DNA from: Planctomycetota bacterium
GTDB lineage: Bacteria > Planctomycetota > Planctomycetia > Planctomycetales > Planctomycetaceae
Direction: 5' to 3'
DNA length: 11,920 nucleotides
NCBI GenBank assembly: GCA_029977045.1
Contig: JAPOLP010000092.1
Coordinates: forward strand, 1 to 11,920
Shown: in pieces, positions 1-5,422 of the stretch
Layout: each line of letters begins with the position of its first letter
Numbering within the stretch: position 1 is the stretch's first letter
Translations under genes and position numbers: made by a program
Notes under the pieces: model-generated
What the model saw: the letters and a program-made list of their open reading frames with translations, nothing else
Databases searched by the model: none
Told to the model about the DNA's origin: nothing

Positions 1-86
1 GCCACCTGCAGACCATAACTTTGGTTGGCAGGGCCGGGTTTCACGGCGGGTTTCTTCTTCATGAGTCGTCCGAGCAATCCATTCAT
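1..86 (-). CDS. Start of an unidentified ORF, cut off by the left window edge
   Basis: An ATG (84-86, minus) opens a frame that stays open for 28 codons to the window edge. It lies 63 bases downstream of the lipoprotein stop and on the same strand. The visible peptide begins MNGLLGRLMKKKPAVKPGPA and is basic, with no hydrophobic signal segment. A second in-frame ATG at 60-62 would give a start at MKKKPAV. No strong Shine-Dalgarno sequence precedes either ATG. The product cannot be named from this fragment. It could be a real downstream gene in the same direction as the lipoprotein, or a chance open frame. The weak start context and short length keep confidence low. Confidence 0.4.
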   Translation of the reverse strand, partial: MNGLLGRLMKKKPAVKPGPANQSYGLQV

Positions 87-149
87 CGTGCTGTGGCAGA
101 ATTTCCGTCTGCGTGCTGTGAGTGAGGCTGGCCGCCTTGTTGTGGCGGA

Positions 150-1142
150 TCAGTTCAGTTTCTCTTTTTCTTTCTTCTTCGCTTCGTACTTCGCGATCCA
201 CGTTTCGGGATCGTCATTGAAGGCCGCCGCGCAGCCTGAGCAGCAGACGTAATACGTGCGCCCCTTGTGCGTGACGGCTGTCGTGCCGAGGCCTCCGGAG
301 ATGACGCAGGTCCGGTCGCCGTAATCGTCGTCGGCCTTCGCAAACGAGACACCGTTGCGCTGAGTTCCGCCGACATCCCGCAGGCGGAACGCCGCGCTGC
401 CTCGCGCCTTGTGGACCTCCATCAGGTAGCGGTTGTTGTTCTGCTGAGCGATGACGTAGCGGAACTTCTCGTTCGAGCCAGCGGTGCCGTCCTGCTCTTC
501 AAACGCCAGCTTGAACGTTCGCTCGACCGACTTGCCGTCGTCGCTGGGGACGTCCTGTGGCGGTTCTTCAAACGTGCCGACGTAGCTGCGTTTCGCCTTG
601 TCCGCGTCGGTCGTCGTCATCGTGAACTGCGACTTCCGCGGCGAGTAACTAATCCGGGCTTCGGTGAAGAACTGGCCGTCTGGAATCTGCAGAACGATCG
701 ACGGCTTTGCGGGATCGGACTTTACGTCCCAGATCCAGTTGTGAGCTTCGTTGATGCTGGCATTCTTCAGAATGCTGGTCCAGTCGCCGACGAGCACCGT
801 CGCGATTGGTTTGAGTCCCGCCATGACTTCGTCGGGAGTCGGCGGCGGGCCGGTTGCTTCGTCTGCTGATGCTGAGTCGCTCGATGAGCCACCGTTCTGT
901 GCTGTCGAACCACCGCCGCCGAGCGTGATCGGTTTGTAAAACGTCGGTGCCGGTTCCTCGTTTCCTGAGTCTTCGCTCGGACTGTCGTTGCTGGCAACAG
1001 CCTGCGGTGCAGGCTCGTTCGAGCCGGACGCTTCAGATGACGCTGATTCAGAACCAGCGTCGTTCGAGCCGCCCGAACAGCCGCCAATGAGCAGCGAGAA
1101 CGCCATCAGACTGGACGTGAGAAATCGATAGGGATTCAACAT
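150..1142 (-). CDS. Secreted lipoprotein with C-terminal YHS/TRASH-like cysteine domain
   Basis: A 330-residue protein. The N-terminus is a lipoprotein signal peptide with lipobox L-I-G-G-C, so Cys22 should be lipidated after cleavage. Residues 23-105 are a low-complexity Ser/Glu/Pro/Ala/Gly linker. Residues 106-275 form a likely beta-rich globular part (V-G-D-W at about 118-121, then alternating strands) that I do not recognise as a named family. Residues 277-320 resemble the YHS/TRASH metal-binding group: Cys279, then G-R-T-Y-Y-V-C-C-S-G-C with Cys300, Cys301 and Cys304, followed by A-A-F and D-P-E-T-W. YHS-type domains commonly bind heavy metals, and this pattern appears at the ends of planctomycete exported proteins. 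The tail is Lys/Glu-rich. Metal binding is inferred, and the substrate and partners are unknown. A weak GAGG about 8 bases upstream supports the start. Confidence 0.85.
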   Translation of the reverse strand: MLNPYRFLTSSLMAFSLLIGGCSGGSNDAGSESASSEASGSNEPAPQAVASNDSPSEDSGNEEPAPTFYKPITLGGGGSTAQNGGSSSDSASADEATGPPPTPDEVMAGLKPIATVLVGDWTSILKNASINEAHNWIWDVKSDPAKPSIVLQIPDGQFFTEARISYSPRKSQFTMTTTDADKAKRSYVGTFEEPPQDVPSDDGKSVERTFKLAFEEQDGTAGSNEKFRYVIAQQNNNRYLMEVHKARGSAAFRLRDVGGTQRNGVSFAKADDDYGDRTCVISGGLGTTAVTHKGRTYYVCCSGCAAAFNDDPETWIAKYEAKKKEKEKLN

Positions 1143-1303
1143 GGCAGTGCCTCGCGGCGAGGGCCTGAGAATAAGACGGAAACGCGGCGTCGAGATTTGT
1201 CGGGCAATCAGCGGGTGCCCCAGCGTCGAGCGGCGGCGGATTATGCGAGAACGTGTGACGGCTCACAACCAGCCGGTTACCGAAGTTGTCGAGCAGCCGT
1301 AGT

Positions 1304-1322
1304 TCAGTTTCTCCGAAACTGA
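1304..1322. repeat. Perfect 8-bp inverted repeat (TCAGTTTC-tcc-GAAACTGA)
   Basis: Two perfectly complementary 8-base arms are separated by 3 bases, in the divergent gap between the lipoprotein and PQQ-type genes. It is not followed by a T-run on either strand, so it is unlikely to be a classical intrinsic terminator. It could be an operator or a 5' leader hairpin. Its GTTTC/GAAAC core resembles the dyads at 1435-1455 and 3692-3714. Confidence 0.6.
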
Positions 1323-1402
1323 GGTTTCGTCAGCAGACTCGCCGGAATCTGTTACAGGAATCGAAGCGCACTCGGCTGTCTGGCCTGCTGCGTCGTTAGC
1401 TG

Positions 1403-1416
1403 CTGAGGCGACTCAG
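1403..1416 (+). repeat. Short 5-bp hairpin followed by a T-rich stretch
   Basis: CTGAG-gcga-CTCAG forms a 5-bp stem with a 4-base loop and is followed on the plus strand by TGTTTTCT. This loosely resembles a weak intrinsic terminator or attenuator ahead of the PQQ-type gene, about 155 bases before its ATG. The stem is too short to be confident. Confidence 0.3.
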
Positions 1417-1434
1417 TGTTTTCTCTGCGACTGT

Positions 1435-1455
1435 GCAGGTTTTGGAGAAACCTGC
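1435..1455. repeat. Perfect 8-bp inverted repeat (GCAGGTTT-tggag-AAACCTGC)
   Basis: Two perfectly complementary 8-base arms with a 5-base loop lie 117 bases upstream of the PQQ-type ATG at 1572. If the gene is transcribed from further upstream, this would be a leader hairpin; otherwise it may be an operator-like dyad. No T-run follows it. Confidence 0.6.
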
Positions 1456-1560
1456 CTACAGCTTGCTCGACGCAGCCGACCTTGCGAACAAAGGGCCGGT
1501 CGTCAGAATCCGGCTCGATCGTCTGCCTGCGTGGCGATCGTCGGAAACCCGTGCCAGATC

Positions 1561-1564
1561 GGAG
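1561..1564 (+). promoter_or_regulatory. Ribosome binding site fixing the start of the PQQ-type gene
   Basis: GGAG sits 7 bases before the ATG at 1572. Together with the signal peptide that begins exactly there, it rules out the longer reading from 1416. Confidence 0.7.
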
Positions 1565-1571
1565 CCCAGCG

Positions 1572-2834
1572 ATGCGTTGTCTTACCTGCTGCCTGAGCGT
1601 TGTGTTCGTCGTCGTTTCCCTGCTGACTTCGACCAGCGTTGCCAAAGACTGGCCGTCGTGGCGCGGGCCGGATCGGACGGCGATCGCTCCGGAGACCGGG
1701 CTGCTGAAAGAGTGGCCGGAAAGCGGACCGCCGCTTGTCTGGCAGGCCGACGGTTTCGGCGGCGGGTTCTCGTCGGTGGCGATCGTTGGCGACCGCATCT
1801 TCACGATGGGGTCTCGCAAGGGCGGTTGCGATCTTATTGCGGCGGACCGTGCGACCGGGAAGGAGTTGTGGTCAACGCGAGTTGGCAACGGCAGTCCGAA
1901 CTGTACGCCGACGGTTGATGGCGACCTCGTCTTCGCACTGGGCCGGGAAGGCGATCTCCTCTGTGCGAACGCGCTGTCGGGATCGGTCGTCTGGCAGAAG
2001 AACTTCGGCAAGGACTTCGGCGGGCAGATGATGTCCGGCTGGGGCTACAGCGAGTCCCCACTCGTCGACGGCGACCGGCTGATCGTCACGCCGGGTGCCG
2101 AGAAGGCCGTCATCGTCGCGCTCGACAAGAGCAGCGGCGACGTCATCTGGGAATCGGCCATGCCTGCTGAGTCGCTGCAGCGAGGCAAGGACGGAGCGGG
2201 TTACTCGTCCGTCGTCATCAGCCACGCAGCAGGCGTTAAGCAGTACATTCAGTTGACGGGTCGCGGAGTCATCTCGGTCGCGGCAGACGATGGCCGGCAC
2301 CTGTGGAGCTACAACAAAATCGCGAACGGCACAGCGAACATCCCGACGCCGATCATCAAGGACGACTACGTGTTCTGCTCGACGGGTTACGGCACCGGCG
2401 CGGCACTGCTGAAGATCAAAAACGATAGCGGAAAGCTGTCCGCCGAAGAGGTCTACTTCCTCGATTCCAAAACGATGCAGAACCATCACGGTGGGATGAT
2501 CCTGCTCGGCGATCACATCTACTGCGGCCACGGCCACAATCAGGGCTTCCCGCTGTGCGTCGAGTTGGCCACCGGAAACATCGCGTGGAACGCAGGCCGC
2601 GGCCCCGGTTCAGGCTCGGCAGCGATCCTGCTGGCCGATGGCAACCTCTACTTCCGCTACGAAGACGGCACGATGGCCCTGATCGAAGCGACGCCCGAGG
2701 AATATCGTCTGAAGGGCGAGTTCAAGCTGGCTACGAACAACGGAAAAAGCTGGCCGCACCCCGTCATCGTCGACGGCCTGATGTACCTACGCGACCAGAG
2801 CACGCTGCTCTGCTACGACGTCCGCCAGAAGTGA
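1572..2834 (+). CDS. Exported PQQ-type (BamB-like) beta-propeller protein
   Basis: A 420-residue protein. The start is placed at 1572 because GGAG lies 7 bases upstream and a Sec signal peptide begins there (hydrophobic core about residues 8-20, likely cleavage after S-V-A at residue 24). The mature protein opens D-W-P-S-W-R-G. It continues with repeated blade motifs of the type G-D-R-(I/V)-(F/Y)...A-T-G-K-E-L-W (about 73-100), S-G-S-V-V-W (136-141), S-G-D-V-I-W (188-193), D-G-R-H-L-W (240-245) and T-G-N-I-A-W (334-339). This is the PQQ-like WD-type propeller fold also seen in BamB. It should be periplasmic or exported. Family membership does not show that it binds PQQ, and its partner is unknown. 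It is paralogous to the gene at 8300-9595. A local His/Cys cluster (N-H-H at 304-306; C-G-H-G-H at 318-322) is absent from the paralogue. It is probably a single-gene unit converging on the YfiR gene. Confidence 0.9.
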   Translation: MRCLTCCLSVVFVVVSLLTSTSVAKDWPSWRGPDRTAIAPETGLLKEWPESGPPLVWQADGFGGGFSSVAIVGDRIFTMGSRKGGCDLIAADRATGKELWSTRVGNGSPNCTPTVDGDLVFALGREGDLLCANALSGSVVWQKNFGKDFGGQMMSGWGYSESPLVDGDRLIVTPGAEKAVIVALDKSSGDVIWESAMPAESLQRGKDGAGYSSVVISHAAGVKQYIQLTGRGVISVAADDGRHLWSYNKIANGTANIPTPIIKDDYVFCSTGYGTGAALLKIKNDSGKLSAEEVYFLDSKTMQNHHGGMILLGDHIYCGHGHNQGFPLCVELATGNIAWNAGRGPGSGSAAILLADGNLYFRYEDGTMALIEATPEEYRLKGEFKLATNNGKSWPHPVIVDGLMYLRDQSTLLCYDVRQK

Positions 2835-2888
2835 TCAGACAGCAGCTTTCGGAGAATGAAGTTCCGGTCGTAACGCGTCGACTGCCAG

Positions 2889-3518
2889 TCACGGACCGGC
2901 GACGTTTGAACCGCGTGATGAGCGATCGTCGCGGACGACGGTGGCGACCTTGCTCAGACGGGCACTCGCGGAGAGCTGGCGACGGTCGGCTTCGTCAAGA
3001 TTCAAATAGAATCGGACGGACTCGTCGGCAAGGTAGAAGTTGACGACCGCGCCTGCCTGGTGGAATCGGGAAGTCTCGCCAGCAATGAGTACGGGCTTGT
3101 GGCGGGTGCGTTTCAGCAGAGCATCACGATCCGCTGCCGACGTTGATTCGGTGATGTAGAGGATGTGACATGAGCGGTAATCCTCAGGCTTCTTCATCCG
3201 GAGAATTTCGATCCGCCGACCACGAACTTGTTTCGACCGCGCCAGGCGATCGAGGAGTTCGCCGAAGTCCTTGTGGCCGTACACGCCAATCACGAACGGC
3301 GCCGACGGCGACTCGAACGCGGTATCCGGCCAGTTCATCAGCAGGCTGAAGCTGTAGAGGTACGCGTACTTCAACTGGCATTCGCGTTCGGGCAGAACGA
3401 CGTTCTGCTGAACGATCGTTGTTTCCTGAGCAATCAGCGGACGAGCGGCAAACGTCAGCAGGAGCAATAGCGTCAGGCAACACGCGCACCAGCCTCGCCG
3501 GAACAACGCCGAATGCAT
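2889..3518 (-). CDS. YfiR-family periplasmic protein (DUF4154)
   Basis: A 209-residue protein read from the ATG at 3516-3518, where a compact Sec signal peptide begins (Leu-rich core about 15-22, likely cleavage after L-I-A, residue 30). The frame stays open upstream to 3689, and another ATG at 3573-3575 is possible, but those starts put a long hydrophilic stretch before the hydrophobic core. No strong Shine-Dalgarno sequence distinguishes them. The mature part has the YfiR/DUF4154 pattern: L-K-Y-A-Y-L-Y-S-F...N-W-P (49-64), F-V-I-G-V-Y-G (75-81), V-R-G-R-R-I (98-103), C-H-I-L-Y-I (117-122), P-V-L (142-144), G-A-V-V-N-F (156-161), V-R-F-Y-L-N-L (168-174), then S-A-R-L-S-K-V-A. Mature cysteines are Cys47 and Cys117. 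In Pseudomonas YfiR represses the CHASE8-sensor cyclase YfiN; here the likely partner is the CHASE8-like kinase at 5423-7924. No YfiB-like OmpA lipoprotein is in the window. Confidence 0.85.
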   Translation of the reverse strand: MHSALFRRGWCACCLTLLLLLTFAARPLIAQETTIVQQNVVLPERECQLKYAYLYSFSLLMNWPDTAFESPSAPFVIGVYGHKDFGELLDRLARSKQVRGRRIEILRMKKPEDYRSCHILYITESTSAADRDALLKRTRHKPVLIAGETSRFHQAGAVVNFYLADESVRFYLNLDEADRRQLSASARLSKVATVVRDDRSSRGSNVAGP

Positions 3519-3691
3519 TGTCCGCAGTGACGGCAGAAACAGCCGCCCTGTCAGGCAGGTTTGAGAATATCGCATGATGTCGCGTGGCGGGCTGAGCCGG
3601 GAAATGAAATGTGTGACCCGCGAATGGCAGAGACCCTCACCGGCACAGGCCGGATTCCCTGTGTCTCTTACCTGGTTCCCGTTCCCCACGT

Positions 3692-3714
3692 GACAGGAAA
3701 CTGCTGTTTCTGTC
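3692..3714. repeat. Imperfect inverted repeat upstream of the YfiR gene
   Basis: The arms GACAGgAAAC and GTTTCTGTC pair over 9 bp with one bulged G and a 4-base loop. It lies about 175 bases upstream of the YfiR start and shares the GTTT/AAAC core with hairpins at 1304-1322 and 1435-1455. It may be an operator or leader hairpin. Confidence 0.5.
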
Positions 3715-3829
3715 TTGCGGTGACGGGTTGGCCCTGTGTTTGAATATGTGGAAGAGCGTCCTCAACCGCGAGCCCTTACGTCTCGATGTCGACACGTTCT
3801 TCAGCATTCTGATCCTTCGGATGTTGCAG

Positions 3830-3843
3830 GCGTCACATGACGC
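3830..3843. promoter_or_regulatory. Perfect 6-bp dyad GCGTCA-ca-TGACGC
   Basis: This compact symmetrical site has a 2-base centre. Such a short spacer disfavours an RNA hairpin and resembles a dimeric transcription-factor half-site pair. It lies about 310 bases upstream of the YfiR start. The factor is unknown and chance occurrence is possible. Confidence 0.3.
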
Positions 3844-3940
3844 AAAGTCGCCCACCATCAGTCGCATTGGCGCCCTCAGCCAATTGCATTTGAGTGCGGC
3901 ATTACACTCAGAAGAACCGCATCGCGGATTCACAATCAAT

Positions 3941-3963
3941 CACTGAGCGGCCGGCTCAGCGTG
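3941..3963. repeat. GC-rich hairpin downstream of the HD-GYP gene
   Basis: CTGAGC (3943-3948) and GCTCAG (3954-3959) pair around a 5-base loop. The outer CAC/GTG can extend the stem past one bulged base. It sits about 40 bases beyond the HD-GYP stop and could end or stabilise that transcript. No T-run follows on the minus strand. Confidence 0.45.
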
Positions 3964-3981
3964 AATGTTCAGCATGAATTT

Positions 3982-4003
3982 CGACCGACTCAAGCTGCGG
4001 TCG
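3982..4003 (-). terminator. Possible terminator or 3'-end hairpin of the HD-GYP gene
   Basis: CGACCG and CGGTCG form a 6-bp stem with a 10-base loop immediately after the HD-GYP stop codon (4004-4006, minus). No T-run follows, so classical intrinsic termination is doubtful. A transcript-stabilising 3' hairpin is equally possible. Confidence 0.4.
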
Positions 4004-5341
4004 TTACTCAGGGTATTCCTGGCGGATGCGGATCACCTCGTCGCGGCAGGCCAGAAAGGCGTCGACGAGTGTTGGGTCGAAGTGCTTCCCTCGACCTTCT
4101 TCGATGATTGCGAAGCAGCGGTCAAAGGGGAACGCCGGCTTGTACGGCCGCGCCGAACTGAGAGCGTCGAACACGTCAGCAATCGCCGTGAGGCGTCCTT
4201 CCAGCGGGATGTCCTCGCCAACCAGCCCCAGCGGGTAGCCGGATCCGTCCCACTTCTCGTGATGCGTCAGCGCGATGAGTGCGGCCATCCGCGTCAGTGG
4301 AGAAGTCGCCAGCCGCAGCAAACTCGCATTCAATCCAATCTCACTGCGCGACAGTTCCGAAAGAGGCGACCTGCAGCCGCAATTGTCATCCTCGCACTCG
4401 TCGTCAGCCTTCTCGGCTCGTACGAGTTCGATGTCGTCGCGAACTCCGAAGATGCCGGTCCCAAAACGGCAGTGCTCCTTCATGATCGAAAACTCTGCTT
4501 CGCTCAGCTTCCCGGGTTTCAACAGGATCGAATCCGGAATTCCGATTTTGCCTACATCGTGAAGCTGAGCGGCGTTCCGAATCATGTCGACAAAGTTACT
4601 GTCCATCCCGATTCTGTCCGCCAGGAGCGCGGCAAACCGACCGACCCGAATGACGTGCTGGCCGGTTTCGTCGTCGCGAAATTCGGCGGCTCGGGCCAGA
4701 CATCGCAGCTGCTCGAACTGAGCACGCACCAATGACTGGCTGCGTTCAGAGACAGCCTGTTCGAGTTCCGCCGCGTACGCTCTCCAGTGTCGGCGATAGA
4801 CGGCGTTGACGAGAGCGTTGCGGATGCGCGTCGCCGTTTCGACGGGATCAACCGGCTTCGCGAGAAAGTCCGTGGCGCCGCGGCTGAGCATGTCCAGTCG
4901 CGTCTTGCGATCGATTTCCGTCGTGAGAACGATGACGCTGGTTTCGCGCAGTTCGGGCGTCTGCCGCATCTGAGTGAGCACTTCCCGCCCGCTCATGCCC
5001 GGCATGACGACGTCCAGCAGGACGAGGTCGCAGGGACGTTCGAGCATCGTCGGGATGACTTCGAGTGGCTCGCACTGAATCGTGACGTCGCGGTAGCCGT
5101 AACTCTGCAGGTACTTGCGGACCAGCTTCGCGTTCACGGGCTCGTCATCGACAACCAGAATTCTGGAGTCGAACACGTCGTCGGTGCATGGCTCGCGTTT
5201 GACGGGCAGCGGATCGGGCGACAGCCACGAGCGGCTGCTCATCTCCGCATCACAGTGGCAGACCGGGATGGACTGCAGCAGCTCTTCGATCTTACTGCTG
5301 AGTTGTCCTCCAGCGGCTGCGGGAATCAGTGTCGCGGGCAT
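4004..5341 (-). CDS. Response regulator with HD-GYP (c-di-GMP phosphodiesterase-type) domain
   Basis: A 445-residue protein. A poorly conserved N-terminal extension (1-58) precedes a receiver domain (about 59-180) with the acidic pair D65/D66, phospho-acceptor Asp110 in L-L-D-V-V-M-P-G, Thr140 and Lys162. A helical linker (about 182-215) leads to an HD-GYP domain (about 216-440) with H-D-V-G-K-I-G-I-P-D at 261-270, H290, and H-H-E-K-W-D-G-S-G-Y-P at 360-370. Then come L-E-G-R-L-T-A-I-A-D-V-F-D-A-L and Pro-Tyr-Lys. HD-GYP domains hydrolyse c-di-GMP to pGpG or GMP; the metal and substrate motifs look intact, so activity is plausible. Unusual: residues about 305-345 insert an acidic, Cys-containing segment (D-D-E-C-E-D-D-N-C-G-C) between H290 and the HH motif. 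The start has a strong GGAGAG at 6 bases. It lies 81 bases downstream of the hybrid kinase, its probable phosphodonor. Confidence 0.92.
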   Translation of the reverse strand: MPATLIPAAAGGQLSSKIEELLQSIPVCHCDAEMSSRSWLSPDPLPVKREPCTDDVFDSRILVVDDEPVNAKLVRKYLQSYGYRDVTIQCEPLEVIPTMLERPCDLVLLDVVMPGMSGREVLTQMRQTPELRETSVIVLTTEIDRKTRLDMLSRGATDFLAKPVDPVETATRIRNALVNAVYRRHWRAYAAELEQAVSERSQSLVRAQFEQLRCLARAAEFRDDETGQHVIRVGRFAALLADRIGMDSNFVDMIRNAAQLHDVGKIGIPDSILLKPGKLSEAEFSIMKEHCRFGTGIFGVRDDIELVRAEKADDECEDDNCGCRSPLSELSRSEIGLNASLLRLATSPLTRMAALIALTHHEKWDGSGYPLGLVGEDIPLEGRLTAIADVFDALSSARPYKPAFPFDRCFAIIEEGRGKHFDPTLVDAFLACRDEVIRIRQEYPE

Positions 5342-5347
5342 TGTTTT

Positions 5348-5353
5348 CTCTCC
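5348..5353 (-). promoter_or_regulatory. Strong ribosome binding site of the HD-GYP regulator
   Basis: GGAGAG lies 6 bases before the ATG at 5339-5341. It supports the long N-terminal extension over the internal Met34, and it allows independent translation within the kinase transcript. Confidence 0.7.
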
Positions 5354-5422
5354 GGAATTCGGATTGTTTCAGACAGGCATTTCGCCAGGTGAGTCAGAGG
5401 CAGTCTCGGCGACGCCTTCATT

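Larger units (their letters stand above)
1143..1571. other. Divergent intergenic region (429 bases) with three hairpins
   Basis: This gap lies between the minus-strand lipoprotein and the plus-strand PQQ-type gene, so it should hold promoters for both. No convincing coding frame was seen. The frame of the PQQ gene stays open upstream to 1416, but those 52 codons look non-coding (Arg/Ser/Cys-rich, no signal peptide) and precede a well-supported start at 1572. Three inverted repeats are visible: 1304-1322, 1403-1416 and 1435-1455. I could not assign a clear -35/-10 promoter by eye. Confidence 0.6.
3519..4003. other. Intergenic region (485 bases) between the HD-GYP and YfiR genes, rich in dyads
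   Basis: No convincing gene was found here. Short open frames on both strands (for example 3746-3946 plus and 3637-3939 minus) give unstructured, unrecognisable peptides. Four or five inverted repeats are visible: 3692-3714, 3830-3843, 3891-3911 (weak, 6 bp), 3941-3963 and 3982-4003. The gap suggests that the YfiR gene has its own promoter and is not simply co-transcribed with the HD-GYP gene. It could also be a decayed gene or hold a small RNA. Confidence 0.55.

Noticed and set aside
267..869. 200-codon open frame on the plus strand opposite the lipoprotein
   Set aside because: It is antisense to a gene with a clear lipobox and YHS-like domain; no motif was found in the translation.
1416..1571. 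52-codon N-terminal extension of the first PQQ-type protein
   Set aside because: It would bury the signal peptide behind an Arg/Ser/Cys-rich stretch. The ATG at 1572 has a well-placed GGAG and begins the signal peptide exactly.
1872..2537. 221-codon open frame on the minus strand opposite the first PQQ-type gene
   Set aside because: It is antisense to propeller repeats; its Asp/Val/Arg-rich composition reflects the complementary strand.
3746..3946. Possible small plus-strand gene in the gap between the HD-GYP and YfiR genes
   Set aside because: It has no ribosome site, no recognised similarity and no signal or repeat structure, and an overlapping minus-strand frame is equally open. Treated as non-coding.
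3965..4735. 256-codon open frame on the plus strand opposite the HD-GYP gene
   Set aside because: It is antisense to well-conserved HD-GYP motifs, with no recognisable product.
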